A DNA stretch of 64,000 nt from Pseudomonas sediminis (GCF_002741105.1 NZ_NIQU01000007.1:124001-188000); one strand, 5' to 3'; shown: positions 26,645 through 38,559, counted from the first letter of the stretch. Program-made: numbers and translations. The notes: generated by a model not told the origin, from the sequence alone.

Positions 26645-26845
26645 CCATCCCTAGACGGATACGGGGCACTGTTGCCCGCTTTCATGCTTCGTCATCGTAG
26701 CCGTACCCAGGATCTCGCGAGCTGAAGCCGCTTGACTCGCGTTGCTCAACCTTCGGGCCAGCCTGCGGCTGTTACTCCCGTTGGTCGTAGCAACGCAGCA
26801 GGGCCGACGCGCAGCAGATCCAGTCCTCACAAGAGGGAAACTGCA

Positions 26846-27592
26846 ATGAATTACAACTGGGACTGGGGTATTTACTTCAAGTCCACCGGCATCGGCAGCG
26901 AAACCTACCTGGACTGGTTCATCACCGGCCTGGGCTGGACCATCGCCATCGCCCTGGCCGGCTGGATCATCGCCCTGGCGCTGGGCTCGCTGCTGGGCGT
27001 GATGCGGACCCTGCCGAACCGCTGGCTGTCCGGCCTGGCCACCGCCTACGTGGAAATCTTCCGCAACGTGCCGCTGCTGGTGCAGCTATTCCTCTGGTAC
27101 TTCCTGGTGCCGGACCTGCTGCCCGAGCCGCTGGAGCTGTGGTTCAAGCAGGATCTCAACCCGGCTACCTCAGCCTACCTCTCGGTAGTGGTGTGCCTTG
27201 GCCTGTTCACCGCGGCGCGAGTCTGCGAACAGGTACGCACCGGCATTGAGGCGCTGCCCAAGGGCCAGACCGCCGCAGCCTACGCCATGGGTTTCCGCCT
27301 GCCGCAGATCTACACCAACGTGCTGCTGCCGCAGGCCTATCGCATCATCATTCCGCCGCTCACCAGCGAGTTCCTCAACATCTTCAAGAACTCCTCGGTG
27401 GCGTCGCTGATCGGCCTCATGGAACTGCTGGCGCAAACCAAGCAGACCGCCGAGTTCAGCGCCAACCTGTTCGAAGCCTTCACCCTGGCCACGCTGATCT
27501 ACTTCACCTTGAACATGAGCCTGATGATGATCATGCGCATGATCGAGAAGAAGGTCGCCGTACCCGGCCTGATTTCCGTAGGGGGTAAATGA
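26846..27592 (+). CDS. aatQ: Glutamate/aspartate ABC transporter permease 1
   Basis: A 248-residue inner-membrane permease (GltJ/AatQ family) with about five helices and the EAA loop (EALPKGQTAAAYAMGF, near 146-161) that contacts AatP. I start at the ATG at 26846, which has GAGGG 8 bases upstream and gives the family N-terminus MNYNWDWGIYF. The upstream extension open to 26732 is unlike the family. Its stop overlaps the aatM start. Confidence 0.92.
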   Translation: MNYNWDWGIYFKSTGIGSETYLDWFITGLGWTIAIALAGWIIALALGSLLGVMRTLPNRWLSGLATAYVEIFRNVPLLVQLFLWYFLVPDLLPEPLELWFKQDLNPATSAYLSVVVCLGLFTAARVCEQVRTGIEALPKGQTAAAYAMGFRLPQIYTNVLLPQAYRIIIPPLTSEFLNIFKNSSVASLIGLMELLAQTKQTAEFSANLFEAFTLATLIYFTLNMSLMMIMRMIEKKVAVPGLISVGGK

Positions 27593-28257
27593 TGGACTTC
27601 AGTCAGATCATCCCTGCTCTGCCGGGCCTGTGGGACGGCATGCTGGTCACCCTGCAACTGATGGTGCTCGGCGTGCTCGGCGGTGTGGTGCTGGGCACCC
27701 TGCTGGCGCTGATGCGCCTGTCGCACAGCAAGCTGCTGTCGAACATCGCCGCGACCTACGTCAACTACTTCCGCTCGATCCCGTTGCTGCTGGTGATCAC
27801 CTGGTTCTATTTCGCGGTACCGTTCATCCTGCGCTGGATCACCGGCGAGGACACTCCGGTGGGTGCGTTCAGTTCGTGCCTGGTCGCCTTCGTGATGTTC
27901 GAGGCGGCCTACTTCTGCGAGATCGTCCGCGCCGGCATCCAGGCCATCCCCAAGGGCCAGATGGGCGCCGCCTCGGCCCTGGGCATGACCTACGGGCAAA
28001 GCATGCGCCTGATCATCCTACCGCAGGCGTTCCGCAAGATGACGCCGTTGCTGCTGCAGCAGAGCATCATCCTCTTTCAGGACACCTCGCTGGTCTACAC
28101 CGTGGGCCTGATGGACTTCCTCAACGCCGCTCGTTCGCGTGGCGACATCATCGGCCAGCCCCATGAATTTTTGATCTTCGCCGGCCTGGTCTACTTCACC
28201 ATCAGCTTCGCCGCCTCGCGCCTGGTCAAGCTCCTGCAAAAAAGGTTAGCCGTATGA
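27589..28257 (+). CDS. aatM: Glutamate/aspartate ABC transporter permease 2
   Basis: A 222-residue inner-membrane permease (GltK/AatM family) with about five helices and the EAA loop ([17 protein letters not shown], near 118-134). Forms the membrane channel with AatQ. ATG at 27589 overlaps the aatQ stop (ATGATGGAC); the ATG at 27592 is equally possible. A GGGGG stretch precedes it. Confidence 0.92.
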   Translation: MMDFSQIIPALPGLWDGMLVTLQLMVLGVLGGVVLGTLLALMRLSHSKLLSNIAATYVNYFRSIPLLLVITWFYFAVPFILRWITGEDTPVGAFSSCLVAFVMFEAAYFCEIVRAGIQAIPKGQMGAASALGMTYGQSMRLIILPQAFRKMTPLLLQQSIILFQDTSLVYTVGLMDFLNAARSRGDIIGQPHEFLIFAGLVYFTISFAASRLVKLLQKRLAV

Positions 28258-28988
28258 TTTCCATCCAGAACGTCAACAAGTGGTACGGGGACTTCCAGGT
28301 GCTGACCAATTGCAGCACCGAGGTGAAGAAAGGCGAAGTGGTCGTGGTGTGCGGGCCGTCCGGTTCGGGCAAGTCGACCCTGATCAAGTGCGTCAACGCG
28401 CTGGAGCCCTTTCAGCAGGGCGACATCAACGTCGACGGCACCTCGATTGCCGACAAGAAGACCAACCTGCCCAAACTGCGCTCGCGCGTCGGCATGGTGT
28501 TCCAGCACTTCGAGCTGTTCCCGCACCTGACCATCACCGAGAACCTGACCATCGCCCAGATCAAGGTGCTCGGCCGCAGCAAGGCCGAGGCCGAGAAGAA
28601 GGGCCTGGCCCTGCTCGACCGCGTCGGCCTGGCCGCTCATGCGCACAAGCACCCGGGCCAGCTCTCCGGTGGTCAACAGCAGCGCGTCGCCATTGCCCGT
28701 GCCCTGGCCATGGACCCGGTGGTGATGCTGTTCGATGAACCGACCTCGGCGCTCGACCCGGAGATGGTCAATGAAGTGCTCGACGTCATGGTGCAGCTGG
28801 CCCACGAAGGCATGACCATGATGTGCGTAACCCACGAGATGGGTTTCGCCCGCAAGGTCGCCGACCGGGTGATCTTCATGGACGCCGGGCAGATCGTCGA
28901 GGACTGCCCGAAGGAGGAGTTCTTCGGCGACATCAACGCCCGCTCCGAGCGCGCCCAGCAGTTCCTGGCGAAGATCCTCCAGCACTGA
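28254..28988 (+). CDS. aatP: Glutamate/aspartate ABC transporter ATP-binding protein
   Basis: A 244-residue ATPase (GltL/AatP family): Walker [11 protein letters not shown]-loop, signature [15 protein letters not shown], Walker [14 protein letters not shown] and the switch His in VTHEMGFA. It drives uptake by AatJQM. The start overlaps the aatM stop by 4 bases. It is followed by REP repeats and then aauS. Confidence 0.94.
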   Translation: MISIQNVNKWYGDFQVLTNCSTEVKKGEVVVVCGPSGSGKSTLIKCVNALEPFQQGDINVDGTSIADKKTNLPKLRSRVGMVFQHFELFPHLTITENLTIAQIKVLGRSKAEAEKKGLALLDRVGLAAHAHKHPGQLSGGQQQRVAIARALAMDPVVMLFDEPTSALDPEMVNEVLDVMVQLAHEGMTMMCVTHEMGFARKVADRVIFMDAGQIVEDCPKEEFFGDINARSERAQQFLAKILQH

Positions 28989-29000
28989 ACGACATATGGC

Positions 29001-29084
29001 CCCGGATTGCATCCGGGCTTGGTAGGGTGCGCTGTGCGCACCACTGCCTCCGCACCACAAGCCGGTGCGCGCGGCGCACCCTAC
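29001..29084. repeat. Composite REP: CCCGGATTGCATCCGGG plus GTAGGGTGCGC pair
   Basis: A hairpin (29001-29017) is followed by GTAGGGTGCGC at 29022 and its inverted partner GGTGCGC..GCGCACCCTAC ending at 29084. The same combination recurs at 43962-44007. Confidence 0.8.
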
Positions 29085-29117
29085 TTCGGGTATCTGGCCA
29101 GTCTGGGGAGGACTATG

Positions 29118-30994
29118 ATGCAATGCCTGCCCGTCCCTCCTCGCGCCGACCTGACCGTGAAACCGCGCCTGCTCCGTCACCTGTCGCTGATTCTGCTGTT
29201 CCTGCTGCTGGTGCTCGGCTGCGGCTACGCCGGCTATCACATCAGCGATCGCGCCGGCATCCGTACGCTGGCCGAGAACGGTGAGCGCCAGCTGGAGCTC
29301 AACGCCCGCGCCGTCGAAAGTGAAATCACCAAATACACCTACCTGCCCAGCCTGCTGGAGCTGGAAGGCAACGTCTCGCGCCTGCTGCTGGCGCCCACGG
29401 CCTACCGCCGTCATCACGTCAACATGTACCTGCAGGGCCTCAACGAGCGCAGCGGCAGCCTGGCCATCTACGTGCTCGATCCGGACGGCCGGGTGATCGC
29501 CACCAGCAACTGGGACGAGGCCGACAGCTATCTGGGCGAAGATCTGTCGTTCCGCGCCTATTACCAAGACGCCATCGAGGGCCGTCCGGGCCGTTTCTAC
29601 GGCATCGGCAGCACCACCGGCGAGCCCGGTTACTACCTGGCCCATGGCCTGCGCGAAGGCGATCGCATCATCGGCGTGGCGGTGGTCAAGGTGCGCCTCG
29701 ACGCGCTCGAAGAGCGCTGGCAGCGTGCTCTGCTCGAAGCCTACGTCAGCGACGAAAACGGCATCATCATCCTCGCCAGCGATCCCATGGTGCGTTTGAA
29801 ATCCGTGCGCCCGCTCGATGAAGCCACCAAAGAGCGCCTGGCGCGGAGCCTTCAGTATCACTGGGCGGCGCTGGAAGAACTGCAGCTGTTCAACCGCTCG
29901 CCAGTGGACGACGGCATCGAACAGGTCAGCTTCGCCACCGCCGGCGTACCTGCCAACTACCTGCTGCAGACCCGCCGCCTGGAAGACACGCCCTGGCACC
30001 TGACCCTGCTCAGCCCCCTGCAGGAACAGCGCAGCGCGGCCATGAGCCACGGCATGCTGGCGGCCGTGGCAGCAGCCCTGCTGGCCTTTCTGCTGATCGC
30101 CTGGAACGAGCGACGTAAGGTCATCGCCACCCGCCTGGCCGCACGCGAGGCGCTGCAAGCGGCCAACGACGAGCTGGAGCGCAAGATCACCGAGCGCACC
30201 GCCGACCTGCAGGCCAGCAATGAACGCCTGCAAGCCGAGGTGCGTGAGCGCCAGCAAGCCGAGACCACTTTGCGCCAAGCCCAGGACGAACTGGTCCAGG
30301 CCGGCAAGTTGGCGGTGATCGGGCAGATGTCCACCAGCATCGCCCACGAACTCAATCAGCCACTGGCGGCGCTGCGTACACTGTCCGGCAATGCCGTGCG
30401 CTTCCTCCAGCGCGGCGCCCTGGATGTCGCCAGCAGCAACCTGCAGAACATCGCCGAGCTGGTCGATCGCATGGGCAAGATCACCGGTAGCCTGCGCGCC
30501 TTCGCCCGTCGTGCCGGCGATAGCGGCGAGGCCTCGCTGAGCCAGGCGGTCGACGCCGCCGTCATGCTCCTGCATCCGCGCCTGCAACGCACCAGCATGA
30601 CCATTCATCGCGACTATCTACACCCAGAGCAGGCTGACGTACGCCTGGCCATCGAACAGATTCGCCTGGAGCAGATTCTGGTCAACCTGATCAGCAACGC
30701 CCTCGACGCCATGCGCAACCAGGTCGACCGCCAGCTGTGGCTGAGCGGCACGGCGGATGCCGACGGCTACCAGCTGGAAGTGCGCGACAATGGCCCTGGC
30801 ATCGCCCCGGAAACCCGCGCGCATCTGTTCGAGCCGTTCTTCACCACCAAACCCGGCGAACAGGGCCTGGGCCTGGGCCTGACCCTGTCCGCCAGCCTGG
30901 CCGCAGCAGCAGGCGGCAGCCTCACCGTACGCCACCCGGACGAGGGCGGCACCGCCTTCATCCTCAGCCTGCCCTACCCGCGGGAGCCCAAAGC

Positions 30995-30998
<4 letters not shown>
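29118..30998 (+). CDS. aauS: Sensor histidine kinase AauS (acidic amino acid sensing)
   Basis: A 626-residue DctB-type kinase: TM1 (about 15-38), a double PAS-like periplasmic sensor (about 45-300), TM2 (about 310-330), a coiled coil, HisKA with the phospho-acceptor in IAHELNQPLAAL, and an HATPase domain (NLISNALDAM, DNGPGIAP, GLGLGL). It phosphorylates AauR and is thought to sense periplasmic glutamate/aspartate. The frame is open from 29007, but that part lies in REP DNA. I prefer the ATG at 29118, 6 bases after GGAGG. ATG at 29115 is possible. Confidence 0.9.
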
Positions 30999-32314
<1,316 letters not shown>

Positions 32315-32385
32315 TCACCGCTGCCCCTGGCAGGAGCGGCTTCAGCCGCGAAATAAGGCAAGGCCGCAACGGCCTCATGACAAAC

Positions 32386-32408
32386 AAAAAGGGAGCCCGA
32401 AGGCTCCC
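32386..32408 (-). terminator. Terminator of fdhA
   Basis: GGGAGCC-TTCG-GGCTCCC followed by TTTTTG on the minus strand, 63 bases after the fdhA stop. The UUCG-type loop makes it very stable. Confidence 0.9.
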
Positions 32409-32470
32409 GAAAGAAGACGCCAACAACTGCACCTTTGCCGTGAAAGGGGGACTAAGCCCAGGTCACGCCG

Positions 32471-33670
32471 TCACGCTGCACTGAAGGTCTTGTGCGGGTC
32501 GATGACGAATTTCTTCGGCACGCCGGCATCGAATTCACCGTAGCCACGCGGCGCATCATCCAGGCTGATGACCTGCACACCGACCACTTCGGCGATGTTG
32601 ATGCGGTTCCACATGATCGCCTGCATCAGCGCGCGGTTGTATTTCATCACCGGCGTCTGGCCGGTGTGGAAGCTGTGCGACTTGGCCCAGCCGAGGCCGA
32701 AGCGAATGCTCAAGGAGCCGATCTTCGCCGCCGCATCCACCGCGCCCGGATCTTCGGTCACGTACAGGCCGGGAATACCGATCTTGCCGGCTACGCGCAC
32801 GACCCCCATCAGCGAGTTGAGCACCGTTGCCGGCGCCTCCTGCTGGGCACCGGCATGGCCGTGACCACGGGCTTCGAAGCCCACGGCGTCGACCGCGCAA
32901 TCCACTTCCGGCTCACCCAGCAGATCAGCGATCTGCTCGTGCAACGGGGTGTCCTTGGACAAGTCGGCGATTTCGAACCCTTGAGCCTTGGCGTGAGCCA
33001 GGCGCGTTGGGTTGACGTCACCGACGATCACCACCGCAGCACCGAGCAGGCGCGCCGAGGCGGCAGCGGCCAGACCGACTGGACCCGCGCCAGCGATATA
33101 CACCGTACTGCCAGGACCAACGCCTGCGGTGACCGCGCCGTGGTAGCCTGTGGGCAGGATGTCGGACAGGCAGGTCAGGTCGCGGATTTTCTCCATGGCC
33201 TTGTCGCGATCCGGCAGCTTGAGCAGGTTGAAGTCAGCGTAAGGCACCAGCACGTACTCGGCCTGGCCGCCGGTCCAGTCGCCCATGTCGACGTAGCCGT
33301 AGGCACCGCCGGCACGCGCCGGGTTGACCGTCAGGCACACGCCAGTGTGCTGTTCCTTGCAGGAGCGGCAGCGACCGCAGGCGACGTTGAAGGGGACCGA
33401 CACCAGATCGCCGATCTGCAAACGTTCGACGTCGCGGCCCTTCTCGATCACCTCGCCGGTGATCTCGTGGCCCAGCACCAGGCCGACCTGCGCGGTGGTA
33501 CGGCCACGCACCATGTGCTGGTCGGAGCCGCAGATATTGGTGGAAACGACTTTCAGGATGACCCCGTGCTCGATCTTCTTGCCGCGCGGGTCCTGCATTT
33601 TCGGGTAGTCGATCTTCTGTACTTCGACCTTGCCCGTACCGAGATAAACCACACCACGATTACCAGACAT
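32471..33670 (-). CDS. fdhA: Glutathione-independent formaldehyde dehydrogenase
   Basis: A 399-residue zinc enzyme nearly the same length as the P. putida NAD-dependent dismutating formaldehyde dehydrogenase. Catalytic zinc ligands C47 and H68 and structural zinc cysteines C98, C101, C104 and C112 are present; the NAD-binding motif is GAGPVGLAAA. It oxidises formaldehyde made by sarcosine oxidase and betaine demethylation. I use the ATG at 33668-33670 with GGAGAG upstream; the frame is open to 33862 without a better start. Confidence 0.94.
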   Translation of the reverse strand: MSGNRGVVYLGTGKVEVQKIDYPKMQDPRGKKIEHGVILKVVSTNICGSDQHMVRGRTTAQVGLVLGHEITGEVIEKGRDVERLQIGDLVSVPFNVACGRCRSCKEQHTGVCLTVNPARAGGAYGYVDMGDWTGGQAEYVLVPYADFNLLKLPDRDKAMEKIRDLTCLSDILPTGYHGAVTAGVGPGSTVYIAGAGPVGLAAAASARLLGAAVVIVGDVNPTRLAHAKAQGFEIADLSKDTPLHEQIADLLGEPEVDCAVDAVGFEARGHGHAGAQQEAPATVLNSLMGVVRVAGKIGIPGLYVTEDPGAVDAAAKIGSLSIRFGLGWAKSHSFHTGQTPVMKYNRALMQAIMWNRINIAEVVGVQVISLDDAPRGYGEFDAGVPKKFVIDPHKTFSAA

Positions 33671-33791
33671 GCGTAACTCTCCTTTCTTGTTGTGGACACA
33701 AGACGCGACCGACTGGCCGCGCGGCCTTGCACTGGAGCTTGTTGCGTCTGTTGCCGGAAGCCGCCGGTAAAGCCTGGCAGGGCGATTTCCG

Positions 33792-33905
33792 TAGGGTGGG
33801 CCGAGCGGCGATCCGCTTTGGCCCACCAAGTTCTTCGTTGTGACTGGTGGGCTAAAGCCCACCCTACAAATGGCACCGTTACCGTAGGGTGGGCTTTAGC
33901 CCACC
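33792..33905. repeat. REP-type GTAGGGTGGGC repeats
   Basis: Three palindromic units: GTAGGGTGGGC..GGCCCACC from 33793, GGTGGGCTAAAGCCCACCCT near 33846-33866, and GTAGGGTGGGCTTTAGCCCA from 33882. A sister class of the GTAGGGTGCGC units. Confidence 0.8.
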
Positions 33906-33927
33906 AATATTCGGTTCAGCAGTGCAT

Positions 33928-34791
33928 TCAGGCGTTAAGCACCACCGTACGGTTGGCATTGAGGAACACGCGACGCTCGATGTGATAACCGACCGCGCGG
34001 GCCAGGGTCAGGCATTCGATGTCGCGGCCCTTGGCGATCAGGTCTTCGGGGTAGTGGGCGTGATCCACCGCCTCCACGCCCTGGGCGATGATCGGCCCCT
34101 CGTCGAGGTCGTTGTTGATGTAGTGCGCCGTGGCGCCAACCAGCTTGACGCCCTTCTGGTAGGCCTGGTGATAGGGTTTGGCGCCCTTGAAACCCGGCAG
34201 CAGCGAGTGGTGGATATTGATCGCCCAGCCGTCCAGCCGGCGGCAGAGCTCCGGCGACAGCACCTGCATGTAGCGGGCGAGCACCACCAGCTCCGCGCCG
34301 GTGTCCTCGATCACCTGCAGCACCTTGCGCTCCTGCGCCGGTTTGTCGGCCGGGTCGAGCGGAAAATGGTGGTAGGGAATGCCGTGCCAGCGCGCCAGCG
34401 GCTCCAGATCCGGGTGGTTGGACACCACCGCCACCACGTCCATGGCCAGTTGGCCGATACGCTGGCGATACAGCAGATCGTTCAGACAATGGTCAGCCTT
34501 GGACACCATCAGCACCACCTTGGCGCGGTAGCCCGGCGGGGTCAGCTCGACCTGCATGTCGAAGGGCGCCAGACGCTCGGCCACGCCGGCGCGGAAGGCG
34601 GCCTCGTCGAAGTCCTGCGGTTGGCGGAACTCGACGCGGATGAAGAAGCGCGAGGACAACCGATCATCGAAACTGTGGTGCTCGGTGACGTAGCAGCGCT
34701 GCTCGAAGAGAAAGCGGGTTACCGCATCCACGGTGCCGAGCACGCTCGGACAATGGGCGGTGAGAATCCAGGTGTCGGGGGTGCGGCTCAT
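33928..34791 (-). CDS. purU: Formyltetrahydrofolate deformylase
   Basis: A 287-residue enzyme that hydrolyses 10-formyl-THF to THF and formate: N-terminal ACT-like domain (about 8-85), then the formyl-transferase fold with INIHHSLLPGFKGA and the catalytic Asp in NNDLDEGPII. It recycles folate loaded by the one-carbon flux from sarcosine oxidation. A paralogue linked to the sox operon is normal in Pseudomonas. It is separated from soxG by a hairpin-rich gap. Confidence 0.92.
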   Translation of the reverse strand: MSRTPDTWILTAHCPSVLGTVDAVTRFLFEQRCYVTEHHSFDDRLSSRFFIRVEFRQPQDFDEAAFRAGVAERLAPFDMQVELTPPGYRAKVVLMVSKADHCLNDLLYRQRIGQLAMDVVAVVSNHPDLEPLARWHGIPYHHFPLDPADKPAQERKVLQVIEDTGAELVVLARYMQVLSPELCRRLDGWAINIHHSLLPGFKGAKPYHQAYQKGVKLVGATAHYINNDLDEGPIIAQGVEAVDHAHYPEDLIAKGRDIECLTLARAVGYHIERRVFLNANRTVVLNA

Positions 34792-34812
34792 AACAAACTC
34801 CGATGATTTTCA

Positions 34813-34838
34813 CCCCTCTCCCGCTTGCGGGAGAGGGG
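34813..34838. repeat. CCCCTCTCCCGC hairpin
   Basis: CCCCTCTCCCGC-TT-GCGGGAGAGGGG, a perfect 12-bp stem, followed by CGGGGGAGAGGGC. Related hairpins lie at 38938-39041 and 40341-40366, in the other gaps of this cluster. Confidence 0.8.
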
Positions 34839-34913
34839 CCGGGGGAGAGGGCCGCCGGTACAACGCGATCCGCCCTTCCCCTCTCCCCAGAGGGGAGAGG
34901 AAGCCGTTCGATA

Positions 34914-35543
34914 TCAGGCCTCGACCGCCAACCCATACTCGGCGCTGGCATCCTGCAGCCACAGCCAGAAGTAGTCGGAGAAGCTGCGGCGAATCACCAG
35001 CTCCCAGGTCTCTTCGCCGGTGTGGCGAATCACCAGCTGCGACTTGGCGAACACGGTGCCTACCGCCTTGCCGACCGGGAAGTTGCTCGGGTGCACGTCA
35101 TAGCTGCTGGACTTCATCAGCAGCTCGCGCACCTTCGGCCCGGACAGCTCCAGCAGGGTCTGCCCGCCACTGACGTTGACCACCGAAAAGTGCTGACCAT
35201 CCAGCGCCGTGCGCAGCTTGCGCTCGACCTCGAACTCGCTGCCGCCAGGCACGATGAGCAGCCATTCGTCCGGGCCCAGCCACTGCAGCGAGGTGTCGCC
35301 GTCGGCAACCAGCGTCAGCGCCACCGGCAGCTCCAGGCCCAGGGCCTTGTGCACACCGCCGGAGAAGCCAGCGTCCTTGGCATCCCCACGAATGACCAGG
35401 TGCCCGCGCAGTTTCTTCTCGCGCAGGGTGATGCCGGCGTTCTTGCGGCCCTTGCCAACCAGCTCATGCAGGCCGGCGTGATGCAGCGGCGACTGCCCGG
35501 CGATGTCGGCGGGACGTTGTTGGTAGACGTTGACGTTAGACAT
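34914..35543 (-). CDS. soxG: Sarcosine oxidase gamma subunit
   Basis: A 209-residue subunit of heterotetrameric sarcosine oxidase. It belongs to the SoxG family (related to the T-protein fold) and contacts the folate/FMN site. I chose ATG at 35541-35543, giving MSNVNVYQQRPADIAG; the frame is open to 35567. It overlaps the soxA stop by 8 bases (ATGTCTAA), so the two are translationally coupled. Confidence 0.9.
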   Translation of the reverse strand: MSNVNVYQQRPADIAGQSPLHHAGLHELVGKGRKNAGITLREKKLRGHLVIRGDAKDAGFSGGVHKALGLELPVALTLVADGDTSLQWLGPDEWLLIVPGGSEFEVERKLRTALDGQHFSVVNVSGGQTLLELSGPKVRELLMKSSSYDVHPSNFPVGKAVGTVFAKSQLVIRHTGEETWELVIRRSFSDYFWLWLQDASAEYGLAVEA

Positions 35544-38500
35544 TCTGGCGATCCCCTTTCGGGTCATAGAACACGGAGCTGCAGATTTCGGCTTCGATCA
35601 GGCTGCCATCGGCCAGCGGCGCGAACACACGCTCGCCCATGCGCTTGAGGCCGCCCTTGACCACCGCCATGGCGAAGCTGTAACCCATCGCCGCGCTCAT
35701 GTAGCTGGAGGTGACGTGACCGACCATCTGCATCGGGATGGACTGTTTCGGGTCGAACACCAGTTGCGCGCCTTCCGGCAGCACCTGGTTCGGGTTGACC
35801 GGTTTCAACCCCACAAGCTGTTTGCGGTCTTCGCGCAGGCAGTCGTCGCGGTTCATGCCGCGCTTGCCAATCCAGGAGAACGGCTTGGTGCGACCAACGC
35901 ACCAGCCCATGTTGAGATCGTCCGGGGTCACCGAGGCATCGGTGTCCTGGCCAACGATGATGAAGCCCTTCTCGGCCCGCAGCACGTGCATGGTCTCGGT
36001 GCCGTAAGGTGTCAGGTCGAACTCCTTGCCGGCTTCGATGATCTGTTCCCACACGCCCAGGGCGTAGTCGGCCTGCACGTTCACTTCGTAGCTCAGCTCG
36101 CCGGTGAAGGAGATGCGGAACACCCGCGCCGGCACGCCGCCGACCAGGCCTTCCTTCCAGCTCATGAAGGGGAAGGCGTCCTTGTCCAGGTCGATGTCGG
36201 TGACCTTGGCCAGCAGCTTGCGGCTGTTGGGGCCGGACAGGGTCATGGTCGCCCAGTGGTCGGTGACCGAGGTGAAGTACACCTTCAGCTCCGGCCATTC
36301 GGTCTGGTGGTAGATCTCCAGCCACTCCATCACGCGGGCAGCGCCGCCAGTGGTGGTGGTCATGACGAAATGGTTGTCGGCCAGACAGGCGGTGACGCCG
36401 TCGTCGAAGACCATGCCGTCTTCCTTGCACATCAGGCCGTAGCGCGCCTTGCCCACGTCCAGCTTGGTCCAGGCGTTGGTGTAGACGCGGTTGAGGAACT
36501 CGCGGGCATCCGGGCCCTGGATGTCGATCTTGCCCAGGGTCGAGGCATCGAGAATACCCACGCTGTTGCGCACGGCCAGGCACTCACGGGCCACGGCGGC
36601 ATGCAGGTCCTCGCCATTTTTCGGGAAGTACCAGGGGCGCTTCCACTGGCCAACGTCCTCGAACTCGGCGCCGTTCTTCAGGTGCCAGGCCTGCATCGCG
36701 GTGTAGCGCTTGGCATCGAACAGCTCACCACAGTGGCGACCGGCCACGGCGCCGAAAGTCACCGGCGTGTAGTTCGGACGGAACATGGTGGTGCCCATCT
36801 GCACGATGCTGATGCCCATCGAACGCGCGGCGATAGCCAGGCCGTTGATGTTGCCCAGCTTGCCCTGGTCGGTGCCGAAACCCAGTGCGGTGTAGCGTTT
36901 GACGTGCTCGACCGACTCGAAACCTTCGCGGGTGGCCAGCTCGATGCCGGCGGCGGTGACGTCGTTCTGCAGGTCGACGAACTGCTTGGGCGCCCGTGCC
37001 GTGGGTTTGTCGTGCGGCACCTGGAACAGCGCCAGCATCGGCTCTTCCTGACGTGCCTCGGCCTGCGGCAGGCTGCCACTGACGGCCTTGTAGCCAGCTT
37101 CGGCAGCCGCCTTGGCGCCGGCCTCGAAACCGTTGGCGAGCACGTCGCCGAGGGCGAACACGCCGTTCACCGCGCCGGCATCGATGCGCTGCTGGATACC
37201 GTTGCCCGGCCCCGGCACGAAACCGAGGATGTCTTCACGCCACTCCGGGCGACCGCCCAGGTGAGAGGCCAGGTGCACCACCGGGCTGTAGCCGCCGGAG
37301 CTGACGATCAGGTCGCAGTCCAGCACTTCACCGGGGCTGGTGACTTTGTGGGCCTTGACGTCGATGGCGCAGATACGCGCGCCGGTGACGCGCTTGCTAC
37401 CGCGCGCCTCGACCACCGCGCTGCCGGTGAGGATGCGCACGCCACGTGCACGTGCTTCCTCGACCCAGGCGCCACGCGGATTGCTGCGTGCATCGGCCAC
37501 CGCCACCACCTTGCGACCGGCATCGAGCCAGTCGAGCAGCACGCGGTAGGCATAATCGTTGTTGGTCGACAGCACCAGTTCCTGCCCCGGTGCCACGCCA
37601 TAACGGCGGACGTAGGTCGACACGGCGCCAGCCAGCATGTTGCCGGGCACATCGTTGTTGGCGTACACCAGCGGCCGCTCATGGGCACCGCTGGCCAATA
37701 CCACGCGCTTGGCGCGGACGCGGTGCATACGCTGGCGAGCCTGCCCCATCGGAGCGACTTCACCGAGGTGATCGGTCAGGCGCTGATGGATGGTGAGAAA
37801 GTTGTGGTCGTGGTAACCGTTGACCGTGGCGCGTGGCAGCAGGGTGACTTCCGGCAGCGTCTTCAGCTCGGCGATGGCCTGCGCCACCCAGTCGGCGGCT
37901 GGCTTGCCGTCGAGGGTCTCACGGGTGTCGAGCAGACTGCCGCCGAACTCTTCCTGTTCATCGGCGAGGATTACCCGCGCACCGCTACGGCCGGCAGCCA
38001 GCGCGGCGGCGAGACCGGCAGGGCCGGCGCCGACGATCAGCACATCGCAGTGCTGGTTCATCTGGTCATAGATATCCGGGTCGACCTCGGTGGGCGAACG
38101 GCCCAAGCCTGCGGCCTTGCGGATGTACTTCTCGTAGGTCATCCACAGGTTCTGCGGATACATGAAGGTCTTGTAGTAGAAACCGGGCGGCATCATGCCG
38201 CCGCCGACCTTGCCGAGAATGCCCATCAGGTCGGTGTTGACGCTCGGCCAGCCGTTGGTGCTGCTGGCCACCAGGCCGCTGTACAGCGCCTGCTGGGTGG
38301 CGCGCACGTTGGGAATCTGCGCCGCCTCGCTGGAGCCGATCTGCAACACGGCGTTGGGCTCTTCGGCGCCAGCCGCGACGATGCCACGTGGACGCGAATA
38401 CTTGAAGCTGCGGCCGACGATGTCGACGCCGTTGGCCAGCAGCGCGGCGGCCAGGCTGTCGCCGGCGAAGCCCTGATAGGTCTGGCCATTGAAGGTGAAG

Positions 38501-38559
38501 CTCAGCGCCTGGCTGCGGTCGATACGACCACCCTTGGCAAGACGATTGACCTGGCTCAT
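35536..38559 (-). CDS. soxA: Sarcosine oxidase alpha subunit
   Basis: A 1007-residue subunit. The N-terminal part binds NAD and contains an Fe-S/dinucleotide domain starting SQVNRLAKGGRIDR; then the nucleotide motif GAGPAGLAAALAAG (about 176-189); the C-terminal 400 residues resemble the glycine-cleavage T-protein and bind tetrahydrofolate. With SoxB, D and G it oxidises sarcosine to glycine, forming 5,10-methylene-THF or formaldehyde. Full family length. It starts in the soxD stop (ATGA overlap). Confidence 0.94.
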   Translation of the reverse strand: MSQVNRLAKGGRIDRSQALSFTFNGQTYQGFAGDSLAAALLANGVDIVGRSFKYSRPRGIVAAGAEEPNAVLQIGSSEAAQIPNVRATQQALYSGLVASSTNGWPSVNTDLMGILGKVGGGMMPPGFYYKTFMYPQNLWMTYEKYIRKAAGLGRSPTEVDPDIYDQMNQHCDVLIVGAGPAGLAAALAAGRSGARVILADEQEEFGGSLLDTRETLDGKPAADWVAQAIAELKTLPEVTLLPRATVNGYHDHNFLTIHQRLTDHLGEVAPMGQARQRMHRVRAKRVVLASGAHERPLVYANNDVPGNMLAGAVSTYVRRYGVAPGQELVLSTNNDYAYRVLLDWLDAGRKVVAVADARSNPRGAWVEEARARGVRILTGSAVVEARGSKRVTGARICAIDVKAHKVTSPGEVLDCDLIVSSGGYSPVVHLASHLGGRPEWREDILGFVPGPGNGIQQRIDAGAVNGVFALGDVLANGFEAGAKAAAEAGYKAVSGSLPQAEARQEEPMLALFQVPHDKPTARAPKQFVDLQNDVTAAGIELATREGFESVEHVKRYTALGFGTDQGKLGNINGLAIAARSMGISIVQMGTTMFRPNYTPVTFGAVAGRHCGELFDAKRYTAMQAWHLKNGAEFEDVGQWKRPWYFPKNGEDLHAAVARECLAVRNSVGILDASTLGKIDIQGPDAREFLNRVYTNAWTKLDVGKARYGLMCKEDGMVFDDGVTACLADNHFVMTTTTGGAARVMEWLEIYHQTEWPELKVYFTSVTDHWATMTLSGPNSRKLLAKVTDIDLDKDAFPFMSWKEGLVGGVPARVFRISFTGELSYEVNVQADYALGVWEQIIEAGKEFDLTPYGTETMHVLRAEKGFIIVGQDTDASVTPDDLNMGWCVGRTKPFSWIGKRGMNRDDCLREDRKQLVGLKPVNPNQVLPEGAQLVFDPKQSIPMQMVGHVTSSYMSAAMGYSFAMAVVKGGLKRMGERVFAPLADGSLIEAEICSSVFYDPKGDRQNV

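Larger units (their letters stand above)
26437..26845. other. Gene-free stretch between aatJ and aatQ
   Basis: 409 bp inside the operon. It holds a stable hairpin (26484-26504) and a 98-bp inverted-repeat element (26547-26644). The reading frame of aatQ is open upstream to 26732, but that part has no homologous features. Confidence 0.7.

Noticed and set aside
28191-30608. 805-codon frame opposite aatP and aauS
   Set aside because: Antisense shadow. The aatP and aauS motifs are all on the plus strand.
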